Source: Oleispira sp036960605
GTDB lineage: Bacteria; Pseudomonadota; Gammaproteobacteria; Pseudomonadales; Oceanobacteraceae
Assembly: GCA_036960605.1 (NCBI GenBank)
Contig: JBALXI010000005.1
Span: forward strand, 90,027-154,026
Direction: 5' to 3'
DNA length: 64,000 bases
The position numbers were made by a program, and so were the translations under genes. Below are positions 25,374-34,583 of this stretch, one piece after another (position 1 is the first letter of the stretch; each line of letters begins with the position of its first letter). The notes under the pieces were generated by a model, which was not told the origin of the DNA, searched no databases, and worked only from the letters and a program-made list of their open reading frames with translations.

Positions 25374-25678
25374 TCTTAATTAGATCAATTAAGCCAATTA
25401 ACAAACAAATACTGTCTTAGATCAAGAAAACCTTAGCAAAGCCTTCTATTATTCACTACTAGGACAATTATTGGCACATTCAAGTTACTGGCACAGGATC
25501 GTTCGGTAGCGAGATACTTAAAACGTGTTCACTTATTAACCTAGATCTAGAACAAATGCGCTAAGCAGCTGTTTTAGTTACGAGTTTTATAATCCTTCGT
25601 TTGCAAAGTAGTGTACGAAAGATCATAATTGCGCCGTTTTTTAAACCCTCAATCCTCGCTGTTAAATGGAATCTGATC
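25374..25678. other. 305-base gap between the hydrolase and ccoN
   Basis: No gene seen. It holds a candidate FNR site with a -10 element (25412-25452) and a direct repeat tggcaca at 25472-25478 and 25489-25495, 17 bases apart. An in-frame extension of ccoN to a TTG at 25601 exists but is not family-like. If the candidate promoter is right, the ccoN leader is about 220 bases long. Confidence 0.6.
25412..25452 (+). promoter_or_regulatory. Candidate FNR/ANR-activated promoter of ccoNOQP
   Basis: ctgtcttagatcaa at 25412-25425 has one perfect FNR half-site (atcaa; consensus TTGAT-N4-ATCAA) and a poor second half (ctgtc). A tattat -10-like box at 25447-25452 would put the start of transcription near 25459-25460, so the site centre (25418.5) falls at about -41, the class II position for FNR. 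The spacing supports it; the weak half-site argues for caution. Confidence 0.4.
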
Positions 25679-27100
25679 ATGAGCAACGCGTTTGATCATC
25701 CCGTATATAACTACAAAGTGGTAAGGCAATTTGCCATTATGACTGTAGTTTGGGGCATCGTCGGTATGGCCGTCGGTGTACTTATTGCTGCCCAACTCGC
25801 TTGGCCGGCACTCAACTTTGATACTCCTTGGTTTTCTTTTGGTCGTTTACGTCCATTGCATACCAATACTGTAATTTTCGCCTTTGGTGGGTCTGCATTA
25901 TTCTCGACCTCCTACTACATCGTCCAACGTACTTGTCAGACGCGTCTGTTTTCAGACTCTATGGCTGCGTTTACGTTCTGGGGTTGGCAAGCCGTTATCA
26001 TTTGCGCTGCGATCACGCTGCCAATGGGCTTAACCTCTACTAAAGAATACGCTGAACTTGAATGGCCAATCGATATTTTAATCGCCATTGTCTGGATCAC
26101 TTATTGCGTAAACTTTATCGGCACTATTATGAAGCGTAAAGAGAAGCACATTTATGTGGCTAACTGGTTCTTCGCGGCTTTCATGATCATGGTTGCTGTT
26201 TTACACGTAGGCAACAACATTGCTATTCCTGTCACCATGTTCAAGTCTTACTCTGTTTATGCAGGTACGGTTGATGCGATGGTTCAGTGGTGGTGGGGAC
26301 ATAACGCCGTTGGTTTCTTCCTGACCGCTGGTTTCTTGGGCATCATGTATTACTTCGTACCGAAGCAAGCTGAACGTCCAGTTTATTCTTACCGTCTATC
26401 GATTGTTCACTTCTGGGCTTTGATTTCTTTATACGTTTGGGCTGGCTCTCACCACCTTCACTATTCATCTCTTCCAGACTGGGCGCAAACAGCCGGTATG
26501 GTTATGTCTTTGGTTCTATTGGCTCCTTCTTGGGGTGGTATGATCAACGGTATGATGACGTTATCAGGTGCTTGGCACAAACTGCGTACCGATCCTATTT
26601 TACGCTTCTTGGTTGTATCCTTGTCTTTCTACGGTATGTCTACCTTCGAAGGCCCAATGATGGCAATTAAGACGGTTAACGCACTATCGCACAATACGGA
26701 TTGGACCATTGGTCACGTTCACTCAGGTGCTTTAGGTTGGGTTGCGATGGTTTCTATCGGTGCTATGTATCACTTAATTCCAATTCTGTTTGGTCTTAAA
26801 GCCGGTGCGATGTACTCGACTAAGTTAATCAATGTGCATTTCTGGTTGGCCACTGTCGGTACTGTTTTCTATATCGCAGCGATGTGGGTTAACGGCATTA
26901 TGCAAGGGTTGATGTGGAGAGCGGTGAATGCTGACGGTACTCTAACGTACTCGTTTGTGCAGAGTGTTGAAGCTTCTATTCCTGGTTATATGGTACGTGT
27001 TCTGGGTGGAGCTTTGTTCCTAACCGGCATGCTGATCATGGCTTATAACGTTTACAAAACAGTTAATCACAGCGAAAAAGCTGTGACGGCTCAGGCATAG
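25679..27100 (+). CDS. ccoN: cbb3 cytochrome c oxidase subunit I CcoN
   Basis: 473 residues from the ATG at 25679 (MSNAFDHPVYNYKVVRQF); the longer frame from a TTG adds an unlikely leader. Twelve or so membrane helices. Heme/copper ligand regions are visible: RPLHTNTVIFAF, WWWGHNAVGFF, GSHHLHYSSLP and IGHVHSGALGW, with the cbb3-type catalytic Tyr expected in a later helix rather than next to His. It is the catalytic subunit reducing O2 with high affinity and pumping protons. First gene of ccoNOQP, likely under FNR control. Confidence 0.97.
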   Translation: MSNAFDHPVYNYKVVRQFAIMTVVWGIVGMAVGVLIAAQLAWPALNFDTPWFSFGRLRPLHTNTVIFAFGGSALFSTSYYIVQRTCQTRLFSDSMAAFTFWGWQAVIICAAITLPMGLTSTKEYAELEWPIDILIAIVWITYCVNFIGTIMKRKEKHIYVANWFFAAFMIMVAVLHVGNNIAIPVTMFKSYSVYAGTVDAMVQWWWGHNAVGFFLTAGFLGIMYYFVPKQAERPVYSYRLSIVHFWALISLYVWAGSHHLHYSSLPDWAQTAGMVMSLVLLAPSWGGMINGMMTLSGAWHKLRTDPILRFLVVSLSFYGMSTFEGPMMAIKTVNALSHNTDWTIGHVHSGALGWVAMVSIGAMYHLIPILFGLKAGAMYSTKLINVHFWLATVGTVFYIAAMWVNGIMQGLMWRAVNADGTLTYSFVQSVEASIPGYMVRVLGGALFLTGMLIMAYNVYKTVNHSEKAVTAQA

Positions 27101-27114
27101 GGAGTACTGCTAAT

Positions 27115-27723
27115 ATGAAACATGACATTATTGAAAAAAATATTGGCTTGATGATCGTATTGATCGTTATTGCTATCGCTTGGGGTGGTTTGGTTGAAGT
27201 TGTTCCTCTTTTTTGGGACAAAAACACCAACGAACCTGTTGAAGGCTTGATGCCATTAAACGCCACTCAGCTTGAAGGCCGTGACATTTACATCCGAGAG
27301 GGTTGCCACGTATGCCACACTCAGATGATTCGTCCGTTCCGCGCTGAAACTGAGCGTTATGGCACCTACTCTCGTGCTGGCGAGTTTGTTTATGAGCATC
27401 CATTCCTTTGGGGTTCTAAGCGTACTGGTCCTGATTTGGCTCGTGTTGGCGAACGTTATTCAAATGAATGGCATCGTGCTCACTTGTACAACCCACGTGA
27501 TGTTGTACCTGAGTCAATCATGCCTTCTTATCCTTGGTTATTTGAAGACACTGTTGATGGCCGCGATACACCTAAGAAAATGATTGCATTACGTCACGTA
27601 GGGGTTCCCTACACCGATGCAGACATCGAAGGTGCTAAAGCAGCTGTAGATGGTATTCGTGAAATCGAAGCTTTGGTTGCGTATTTACAGCAGCTAGGCA
27701 CCGTCATGAAAGATAAGCAGTAA
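27115..27723 (+). CDS. ccoO: cbb3 oxidase monoheme subunit II CcoO
   Basis: 202 residues. One N-terminal membrane anchor (about 10-33) and a periplasmic cytochrome c domain with CHVCH (Cys64, Cys67, His68) in REGCHVCHTQMIRPF; the distal Met is in SIMPSYPWL. It passes electrons from CcoP to CcoN. 14 bases after ccoN and 3 bases before ccoQ. Confidence 0.97.
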   Translation: MKHDIIEKNIGLMIVLIVIAIAWGGLVEVVPLFWDKNTNEPVEGLMPLNATQLEGRDIYIREGCHVCHTQMIRPFRAETERYGTYSRAGEFVYEHPFLWGSKRTGPDLARVGERYSNEWHRAHLYNPRDVVPESIMPSYPWLFEDTVDGRDTPKKMIALRHVGVPYTDADIEGAKAAVDGIREIEALVAYLQQLGTVMKDKQ

Positions 27724-27726
27724 TTC

Positions 27727-27942
27727 ATGGATATTAATGACGTACGTGGTTTAGGAACTATTTTTGCGCTGTTTTCATTTTTATGTATTGTGGGGTGGGC
27801 TTATAGCTCACACCGCAAGAACCGCTTTGAAGACGATGGCATGATCCCTTTTATGGACGAAGATGATGATGCAGTTGACGAAAAAGCAATTGATAGCAGC
27901 GTAAAGCAAAAGAACACGAACGACGACAAAGGTTCGGAGTAA
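27727..27942 (+). CDS. ccoQ: cbb3 oxidase small subunit CcoQ
   Basis: 71 residues: one membrane helix (GLGTIFALFSFLCIVGWAYS), then a charged cytoplasmic tail beginning HRKNRFEDDGMIPF, typical of CcoQ. It stabilises the oxidase and its assembly with CcoP. The Asp-rich tail is longer than in many CcoQ proteins. Sits between ccoO and ccoP with 3- and 4-base gaps. Confidence 0.9.
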   Translation: MDINDVRGLGTIFALFSFLCIVGWAYSSHRKNRFEDDGMIPFMDEDDDAVDEKAIDSSVKQKNTNDDKGSE

Positions 27943-27946
27943 AATT

Positions 27947-28882
27947 ATGGATGCTTTAAGTACATTTTGGAACATTTGGATATTTGCCATTGTATTTGGC
28001 ACCCTGATCGCTTGTGGCTTGCTGATACGATTCGCCAGCAACCAAACAGACGATGGGGAAACGACTGAAACCACTGGCCATGTTTACGATGGCATTGAAG
28101 AATATGATAATCCACTGCCTCGCTGGTGGGTAATGATGTTCTGGGCAACGATCGTTTTCGCAGTGGGTTACATTGCGGCTTACGGTTTGGGCAACATGAA
28201 CGGTTTCTTAAAAGTCGAAGTTGACGGTAAGCAAGTCCCTTGGTCGCAGACGGCACAATGGCAGAACGAAGTTGAACAATTCGATATCAAGGTCGCTCCG
28301 CTATTCGCAGAATACGCAGCAACCCCGATCGTTGAATTGGTAAACAATGAAGCGGCATTACAAACAGGCCAGCGTATTTTCGCCAGCAACTGTTCTGTAT
28401 GTCACGGATCGACTGCCAAAGGTTCTCAGGGTTTCCCTAACTTAACCGATAATGATTGGTTATACGGTGGCACTCCTGCAGATATCGTTAAAACCATTAC
28501 TCATGGTCGCAACGGTATGATGCCTGCTAAAGGCTTAATGCCTGCGATGACCGATGAGCAAGTTGTTGAGACTGCTCAGTACGTTCGTAGTCTTTCAGGT
28601 CTTAAGCATGACGCTGAGCAAGCAGAAGTAGGCTCGGGCATTTTTGCTCAAGCGTGTGCTGCTTGTCACGGTGGCGACGCTAAAGGTATGCACATTACCG
28701 GCGCACCTAACCTAACTGATAAAGTGTGGTTATACGGTGGTTCGACTAAGCAGATTGAATTTACAATCCGCCATGGTCGTAGCGGTAAAATGCCAGCACA
28801 AGGAGAGCGCTTCTCTGAAGAGCAAATCCACGTATTGGCAACCTACGTCTATTCTTTGTCACACAAAGAAGTTACTAAGTAG
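27947..28882 (+). CDS. ccoP: cbb3 oxidase diheme subunit III CcoP
   Basis: 311 residues. Two N-terminal membrane helices (about 7-27 and 62-82), the Pseudomonas-type CcoP layout, and two cytochrome c domains: CSVCH (Cys149, Cys152, His153) and CAACH (Cys237, Cys240, His241), each with a following Met ligand in MMPA/KMPA. It takes electrons from soluble or membrane cytochromes and hands them to CcoO. Last structural gene; a strong terminator follows. Confidence 0.97.
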   Translation: MDALSTFWNIWIFAIVFGTLIACGLLIRFASNQTDDGETTETTGHVYDGIEEYDNPLPRWWVMMFWATIVFAVGYIAAYGLGNMNGFLKVEVDGKQVPWSQTAQWQNEVEQFDIKVAPLFAEYAATPIVELVNNEAALQTGQRIFASNCSVCHGSTAKGSQGFPNLTDNDWLYGGTPADIVKTITHGRNGMMPAKGLMPAMTDEQVVETAQYVRSLSGLKHDAEQAEVGSGIFAQACAACHGGDAKGMHITGAPNLTDKVWLYGGSTKQIEFTIRHGRSGKMPAQGERFSEEQIHVLATYVYSLSHKEVTK

Positions 28883-28923
28883 TTAAATACTTAGTGATTC
28901 TTGAGCTAGCTCAAGAAACGTAG

Positions 28924-28951
28924 AAAAAGCGGCCCTAGGGTCGCTTTTTTT
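28924..28951 (+). terminator. Rho-independent terminator after ccoP
   Basis: Stem aaaaagcg / cgcttttt extended by a G-T pair and an inner ccctaggg palindrome, ending in seven Ts; 41 bases after the ccoP stop. The assembly genes downstream therefore likely have their own promoter. Confidence 0.85.
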
Positions 28952-29026
28952 GTTTGCGCGCTCCATAATGAACTCTATAATCGAACAGTTATATAGTTTC
29001 ACCTTCCTCGCTAAGGCACGTTCACG

Positions 29027-30460
29027 ATGAGCAACACTCCTGCTAAAAAAGATCCTGTAAAAAGCATTCCTGTTAAGAACATCACTTCAGAAAATACTAA
29101 ACCTTTGTACGAGCAGGGAAAAATTCAGGTTCGGGAAATTCATGGCCTGTTTCAAAAGATTCGTTCTTATAGTTTATGGGGGTTAATGGCGATGTTCTTT
29201 GCTACCTCTTGGTTAAGCTGGGGCGATCGTCAGGCTATCTTATTCGATTTATCCGCTCGCCAGTTTCATTTCTTCGGCATCACTTTTTGGCCACAAGATT
29301 TCTTTTTATTATCCGGTTTACTGATCATTGCCGCTTACGGTCTTTTCACCATCACCAACTTAGCCGGTCGTATTTGGTGTGGCTATACCTGCCCACAATC
29401 TTCTTGGTCCTTTGTTTTCATGTGGATCGAAGAGAAAACAGAAGGCTCGCGCAACAAGCGTATAAAAATGGACAAGGCTCCGATGAGTCTAGAGAAATTA
29501 TTACGCCGCGGTACCAAACATGTTTTATGGCTATTACTCGCGTTAGCGACAGGCCTCACCTTCATCGGCTACTTCTCTCCAATACGCGAATTGCTGCCTA
29601 ATTTATTAACCTTCAATCTCGATAGCTGGGAAATATTTTGGATCGGGTTTTTCACCGTAGCCACCTACCTCAATGCTGGCTGGTTACGCGAACAGGTGTG
29701 TATTCACATGTGCCCTTATGCGCGTTTTCAATCAGTGATGTTTGACCAAGATACCTTGATTGTCTCTTATGATGAAAAACGCGGTGAAGGCGAAAAAGGT
29801 CGTGGCGCGCGCAAGAAAACCGCAGATTATAAAGCGGAGGGTTTAGGCGACTGCATCGACTGCTCGCTCTGCGTGCAAGTATGCCCTACCGGCATCGATA
29901 TCCGTGACGGTTTGCAGTATCAGTGCATTGGCTGCGCGCTGTGTATCGATGCCTGTGATTCGATTATGGATAAAATGGGCTACGAGCCTGGATTAGTACG
30001 CTACACCACGGAGCACGCACTAGAAGGCGGAGAAACGCACTTTATGCGCCCGCGTTTGATTGGTTATGCTCTGGTATTAAGCCTAATGTGTGCAGGCATG
30101 ATTTACGCGGTTGTGTCTCGTACAGCCTTCGAGCTGGATATTAGCCGTGACCGTGGTGCCCTTTATCAGCTGACCCCGAATGATACGGTGCAAAACACCT
30201 ATACGTTAGACATGATGAACATGACTCAAAGCCAGCGTTCTTATCGCATTCAAATATTCGGCTTAGAAGGCTTAATCACCGATACGCCCGAGCTGGTTAT
30301 ATTGAAGAGCAATGAAATGCGTTCATTCCCAATCAATATTGAAATAGATCCTGAGAAACTGTCCAACAGTAAGACCAATATTGAATTTGTAGTAACCGAG
30401 CAAGAGGCGCAAGAAGAGGTCGCTCGCGAAGAAACGCGTTTTATTGCGCCAATTAACTAA
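29027..30460 (+). CDS. ccoG: cbb3 oxidase accessory Fe-S protein CcoG
   Basis: 477 residues. Several membrane helices, a polyferredoxin-like core with CGYTCPQ and VCIHMCPYARFQ, and two 4Fe-4S ferredoxin motifs (CIDCSLCVQVCPTG and CIGCALCIDACDSIMDK), then a C-terminal periplasmic Ig-like domain. CcoG (RdxA/FixG) reduces Cu(II) for cbb3 assembly in studied species. First of the ccoGHIS assembly genes. Confidence 0.95.
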   Translation: MSNTPAKKDPVKSIPVKNITSENTKPLYEQGKIQVREIHGLFQKIRSYSLWGLMAMFFATSWLSWGDRQAILFDLSARQFHFFGITFWPQDFFLLSGLLIIAAYGLFTITNLAGRIWCGYTCPQSSWSFVFMWIEEKTEGSRNKRIKMDKAPMSLEKLLRRGTKHVLWLLLALATGLTFIGYFSPIRELLPNLLTFNLDSWEIFWIGFFTVATYLNAGWLREQVCIHMCPYARFQSVMFDQDTLIVSYDEKRGEGEKGRGARKKTADYKAEGLGDCIDCSLCVQVCPTGIDIRDGLQYQCIGCALCIDACDSIMDKMGYEPGLVRYTTEHALEGGETHFMRPRLIGYALVLSLMCAGMIYAVVSRTAFELDISRDRGALYQLTPNDTVQNTYTLDMMNMTQSQRSYRIQIFGLEGLITDTPELVILKSNEMRSFPINIEIDPEKLSNSKTNIEFVVTEQEAQEEVAREETRFIAPIN

Positions 30461-30509
30461 CCGTTACTGAACTAAAGCTGGCGCTTTACGTATCTATACT
30501 AGCCCCATC

Positions 30510-30535
30510 GCCGCCAAGTGGTTAAACTTGGCGGC
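30510..30535 (+). terminator. Hairpin between ccoG and ccoH
   Basis: Perfect 9-bp GC-rich stem gccgccaag / cttggcggc with an 8-base loop, then ttcaattt. 49 bases after ccoG stop; may attenuate read-through into ccoH. Confidence 0.55.
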
Positions 30536-30572
30536 TTCAATTTATCGACCTGTATTAATTTCTGAGAACGCT

Positions 30573-31082
30573 ATGAATTCCCCTTTAAATAAATCTGATG
30601 AGCCTTTCACACCTTGGCATAAAGAACCTTGGATGCTTTTAGTGCTTGGCGTTCCTATTATCGCTGTCTGCTGGGGCATGGTTATTATTACCTTAGCCGT
30701 TACCGGTAAAGATTCTTTAGTCAGCGATAGCTATTACAGAGACGGCATGGCGTACACTGAAAACAATACCTTTATTGATAAGGCAAAACGCTTACAAGTC
30801 AAAGCGGGCATGGTTTATAACCAAGATGAAATTCGGATCACTATTACCGGTTATTTCGATGAGCAGCCGAGCTTTTTGCTTTTACAACTGATTCATCCAA
30901 CGCTAGAAACCAGAGATGAATCCGTAATGTTGCAGCAAACCGCTGATGGCAGTTATCTAGGGCTTAGTGAAAATAGTCACCTCGGTAAGCGTAAACTGTG
31001 GTTACAAAGCCCGGATCAAGAATGGATGCTTAAAGATGAAGCCTTGATTGAAAATGGCAAGCCGCTGACCCTTAGTCAATAA
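30573..31082 (+). CDS. ccoH: FixH/CcoH-family cbb3 assembly protein
   Basis: 169 residues from the ATG at 30573 (MNSPLNKSDEPFTPWHKEPW), the family-like start; an in-frame TTG 45 bases upstream lies in the preceding hairpin. One membrane helix (MLLVLGVPIIAVCWGMVIITLAV) followed by DSYYRDGMAYTEN and a periplasmic beta-rich domain, all typical of FixH. It is needed for cbb3 assembly and interacts with CcoI and CcoN in Rhodobacter. Between ccoG and ccoI. Confidence 0.9.
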   Translation: MNSPLNKSDEPFTPWHKEPWMLLVLGVPIIAVCWGMVIITLAVTGKDSLVSDSYYRDGMAYTENNTFIDKAKRLQVKAGMVYNQDEIRITITGYFDEQPSFLLLQLIHPTLETRDESVMLQQTADGSYLGLSENSHLGKRKLWLQSPDQEWMLKDEALIENGKPLTLSQ

Positions 31083-31120
31083 GTACTCGTCCGTTAGTTA
31101 TAAGTAATGAGATCTAACTC

Positions 31121-33619
31121 ATGAGTCAAAGTCTGTGCTTTCACTGTGGTGAGATTGCCCTTGAGGGCAATCGCTGGAATTTAGAAATTGATGGCGAAGC
31201 GCAAACCATGTGCTGCCCCGCCTGCAAAGCGGTTGCTGAAACCATTATTGGCAGCGGTTTGAAAGATTATTACCGTCACCGCACTGCCCTACCTGACGTT
31301 TCTCCACAGCAAAAACGCAGTGCTAATAACGACGTGCGCGATGAATTGAAACTGTACGATGAACCCGCCATTCAGCAATCCTTTGTCCAGCGCTTCGACC
31401 GTTCTAACACCGAAACGGAGCAAGCTGAAGCCGAAGCCGTTTTGGTTATTTCCGGCATCAGTTGCGCCGCCTGCGCTTGGCTGATTGAGCATCGCTTAAA
31501 TCAACTTGAACATGTGGTCTCGGTTAATCTCAATCTAACCACTCATCGTCTGCTGATTCGCTGGTTAGATGACGAAGTAAAACTGTCGCAAATTTTTGAA
31601 GAAATTCACCAACTCGGTTATCAAGCCCACCCCTTCTCTGCCACCGAAGCAGAACAACAAAGAATTCAAGAAAGTAAAACCGCCTTTCGTCGTTTAGCCG
31701 TTGCTGGTTTTGCTACCATGCAAGTGATGATGCTCTCCGTTCCTTTGTACGTGGGAGCAATGCAAGGAATCCTCGCGCAATACGAAATATTTTTACGCGC
31801 GGCCTCCATGCTGTTCGCTACCTTTGTAGTTTTATATAGTGCCCGGCCCTTTTTTAGCGCCGCTTTACGTGACTTAAGAACCCGTCACCTGACGATGGAC
31901 GTGCCGGTATCCATTGCGATTTTATTAGCCTATTTTGCCAGTGTTTGGAGTACGGTGAATCAAGGCCCCGAGATTTATTTTGACTCCGTTTGCATGTTCA
32001 CTTTTTTCCTATTGACTGGGCGTTTCTTTGAAATGCGCGCTCGCCACCGCATGACTCAAGCAGGCAATAATTTATTAGACTTGATGCCTTCCGCCGCCAT
32101 CAAATCAACGTCCGCTGGCGACATTGTCATTGCCAGCTCTGACATTCAAATCGATGACTTGCTATTGATTAAACCAGGCCAGCAGATTCCCGCTGACGGT
32201 ATTATAGAATCCGGCAGCAGCGCCGTCGATGAAGCCGCGTTAACCGGTGAGTATCTACCCATCGATAAAATCGTCGGTGACCGCTTAATTGGCGGTACTC
32301 ATAATGTTGAAAGCCAGCTATTAATGCGGGTAACGGCGACCGGTGTTGATGCCGAATTAAATACCATTATGCGCTTGATGGATCGCGCGCAACAAGAAAA
32401 ACCAGCGATTGCTATCTTTGCTGACAAGGTCGCCTCACGTTTCGTCGCCGCGGTGCTTATTATCGCGACGATCATTGCCATTAGTTGGTGGTTTATCGAT
32501 CCTAGCCAAGCGTTCTGGATCACCTTAGCCGTATTAGTGGTCACTTGCCCTTGCGCGCTCTCTCTCGCCACACCGACAGCGCTTACAGCCGCGACAGCGT
32601 CTTTACGCGAACAAGGTTTCCTCATTAGTAAAGGCCATGTTTTAGAAGGCTTAAATCAAATAGATCGTATCGTCTTTGATAAGACAGGGACCCTAACCCG
32701 GGGTGAGCTGAGCCTCGAGCAAACGCTCGCCGTCAGTGATGACGTTTCATTAACCTCACAACAAGCACTCAAGATTGCCGCCACCTTAGAGCAATACAGC
32801 AATCACCCGATTGCGCGGGCGTTCAGTTATGTCGGTCATTTTGAAACCGATAATATTGAGCAAGTAACAGGGAAAGGCGTTGAAGGACGCTTGCTTAATA
32901 TCGATAACTGCAAAGATATGGTTTACCGCATTGGCCGGGCCGATTTTGCCTTTCCGCAACAGCCGCTGAGCCCCCCTATTGACGATGAGCGCCAGTGGTT
33001 GTTATTAGCCGACAACCATCAGCCACTGTATTGGTTTGCGCTTTCAGATACTCTGCGCCAAGGCGCAAGTGCGACTATTGGGCAACTTAAAAACTGGGGC
33101 ATAAAAGTTTCAATATTAACCGGTGATCCTAGCGCCCAAGTAGAAGCCGTGGCCAAAGCATTGCATATCGATGATGTTTATAAAGGCTTAAGTCCCGCTG
33201 AAAAACTCGAGCAAGCCTCAACATGGCAACAGCAAGGTGAGCGCTTAATGATGGTCGGAGACGGCATCAACGATGTACCGACACTTGCCCGCGCCGATAT
33301 TGCCGTCGCCATTGGCCAAGCCAGTGACCTGACCAAGACCAACGCCGATGCCGTGATTACCAATAACAGCTTAACCACCTTGCTGCATGCCATTAACAAG
33401 GGCAAAAAATCGACCCGCGTTATTCGCCAGAACATTTACTGGGCATTATTGTATAATCTGTTAGCGCTTCCTCTGGCCGCAACCGGGTTTATTCCTCCTT
33501 GGGCCGCCGCAATTGGAATGTCGGTGAGTTCGTTAATCGTGGTGGGGAATGCATTACGTCTACTTTCTAGCGATAAGCAATTCAGTAACAACCGATTCAC
33601 TGACAAACAGTTCAACTAG
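31121..33619 (+). CDS. ccoI: Copper-exporting P1B-type ATPase CcoI (CopA2-like)
   Basis: 832 residues. N-terminal Cys pairs (CFHCGE, CCPACKAV), an HMA domain with CAAC in SGISCAACAWL, eight or so membrane helices, the CPC metal motif (VVTCPCALSLATP), DKTGTLT phosphorylation site, and GDGINDVPTLARAD hinge. Translocates copper to the periplasm for insertion in the cbb3 oxidase. The extra N-terminal treble-clef-like domain is normal for CcoI/FixI. Next gene is ccoS. Confidence 0.96.
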   Translation: MSQSLCFHCGEIALEGNRWNLEIDGEAQTMCCPACKAVAETIIGSGLKDYYRHRTALPDVSPQQKRSANNDVRDELKLYDEPAIQQSFVQRFDRSNTETEQAEAEAVLVISGISCAACAWLIEHRLNQLEHVVSVNLNLTTHRLLIRWLDDEVKLSQIFEEIHQLGYQAHPFSATEAEQQRIQESKTAFRRLAVAGFATMQVMMLSVPLYVGAMQGILAQYEIFLRAASMLFATFVVLYSARPFFSAALRDLRTRHLTMDVPVSIAILLAYFASVWSTVNQGPEIYFDSVCMFTFFLLTGRFFEMRARHRMTQAGNNLLDLMPSAAIKSTSAGDIVIASSDIQIDDLLLIKPGQQIPADGIIESGSSAVDEAALTGEYLPIDKIVGDRLIGGTHNVESQLLMRVTATGVDAELNTIMRLMDRAQQEKPAIAIFADKVASRFVAAVLIIATIIAISWWFIDPSQAFWITLAVLVVTCPCALSLATPTALTAATASLREQGFLISKGHVLEGLNQIDRIVFDKTGTLTRGELSLEQTLAVSDDVSLTSQQALKIAATLEQYSNHPIARAFSYVGHFETDNIEQVTGKGVEGRLLNIDNCKDMVYRIGRADFAFPQQPLSPPIDDERQWLLLADNHQPLYWFALSDTLRQGASATIGQLKNWGIKVSILTGDPSAQVEAVAKALHIDDVYKGLSPAEKLEQASTWQQQGERLMMVGDGINDVPTLARADIAVAIGQASDLTKTNADAVITNNSLTTLLHAINKGKKSTRVIRQNIYWALLYNLLALPLAATGFIPPWAAAIGMSVSSLIVVGNALRLLSSDKQFSNNRFTDKQFN

Positions 33620-33660
33620 ATAAAAGTTCATTAGCCTTAACTTAAGCGAATAAAGATTTT

Positions 33661-33816
33661 ATGGATATTATTTACATACTCATTCCGCTCTCGATATTAC
33701 TGATCGGCCTCGCCGTCACCGTTTTATTCTGGGCCATTAAAAGCGGCCAGTTTGACGATATGGACTCCCCTGCCCATAGAATTTTATTTGATGATGACGA
33801 TCAACTGAAAAAATGA
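33661..33816 (+). CDS. ccoS: cbb3 oxidase maturation protein CcoS
   Basis: 51 residues: MDIIYILIPLSILLIGLAV opens one membrane helix, then FWAIKSGQFDDMDSPAHRIL, the CcoS signature, and an acidic tail. Required for cofactor insertion into cbb3 oxidase. 41 bases after ccoI; its stop overlaps the next start (ATGA), which couples it to the TauE/SafE-like gene. Confidence 0.95.
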   Translation: MDIIYILIPLSILLIGLAVTVLFWAIKSGQFDDMDSPAHRILFDDDDQLKK

Positions 33817-34469
33817 TTGAACCTCTATCACTCATTACGGCCTTGCTATTAGGCCTTATGGGGGCCAGCCATTGCCTGGTCATGTGCGGGGGTATTGCCG
33901 CCGCAGCCAGCAGTGCTAGCTCAGGCAAAACAAACGTCTCTTTTCTGATGCTATTTAACTTGGGCCGCATTCTAAGCTATACCTGCGCGGGCCTTATTGT
34001 TTCTTTATTAGGTCTCTGGTTAGCCGATAGCCATCAACTAGCACAACAAATTCTAAGAAGTATTTCCGGGGTGCTACTCATTTTAATGGGGTTTTACGTC
34101 GCTCGTTGGTGGATGGTACTCACTCGCCTAGAATCTGCGGGAAAGTTTTTATGGCAATACCTACAGCCCATTACCCGTAAACTTATCCCTATCAAATCAC
34201 GCCCTCAAGCACTGGCGCTCGGATTGCTCTGGGGTTGGTTACCGTGTGGTCTTATATACAGCACTCTGGCCTGGGTTGCCGCGAATGCTCAACCAGGCAT
34301 GGGCGCATTAACCATGTTTTGTTTTGGGCTAGGCACGCTACCAGGCATTCTCGCTGCGGGCGTATTTGCTCGACAAATTAGTGGCTACGTTCAGCATAAA
34401 AATTTCCGTCAAATAGCAGGCTTACTGCTAATGCTATATGGTTCTTGGACTATCTTCGCTATTTGGTAA
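33813..34469 (+). CDS. TauE/SafE (DsbD_2)-type membrane protein of the cbb3 cluster
   Basis: 218 residues, about six membrane helices. ASHCLVMCGGI near residues 19-29 and LLWGWLPCGLIYSTLAW later are the conserved His/Cys and Pro-Cys-Gly segments of this group (often named sulfite exporter TauE/SafE or heavy-metal transport protein). The gene sits after ccoS in many proteobacteria; a role in copper or redox supply for the oxidase is plausible but unproven. Overlaps ccoS by 4 bases. Confidence 0.85.
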   Translation: MIEPLSLITALLLGLMGASHCLVMCGGIAAAASSASSGKTNVSFLMLFNLGRILSYTCAGLIVSLLGLWLADSHQLAQQILRSISGVLLILMGFYVARWWMVLTRLESAGKFLWQYLQPITRKLIPIKSRPQALALGLLWGWLPCGLIYSTLAWVAANAQPGMGALTMFCFGLGTLPGILAAGVFARQISGYVQHKNFRQIAGLLLMLYGSWTIFAIW

Positions 34470-34497
34470 AACAAACACAAAGACCACATGAGAGTTG

Positions 34498-34526
34498 TTG
34501 ACAATTTGATTCATGATATCCATTAT
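34498..34526 (+). promoter_or_regulatory. Sigma-70 promoter of fnr
   Basis: ttgaca (34498-34503), a 17-base spacer, then cattat (34521-34526), 58 bases before the fnr ATG. The spacer contains ttgat (34506-34510), an FNR half-site without a good partner (gatat), so autoregulation is possible but weakly supported. Confidence 0.6.
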
Positions 34527-34583
34527 GACGGAAAATGATCCCTTGTATTTCACACGGTATTTTCTAAGTTAGTGAGGAACAAT

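Noticed and set aside
25465..25505. Sigma-54 promoter in tggcaca repeats before ccoN
   Set aside because: The GG-N10-GC spacing of a -24/-12 element is not met by either repeat copy.
25601..25678. N-terminal extension of CcoN from a TTG
   Set aside because: The family starts at the ATG at 25679; the extra 26 residues are not CcoN-like and include promoter DNA.
34504..34520. FNR box in the fnr promoter
   Set aside because: Only one half-site (ttgat) is present and the partner half is poor, so it is noted under the promoter but not called as a site.
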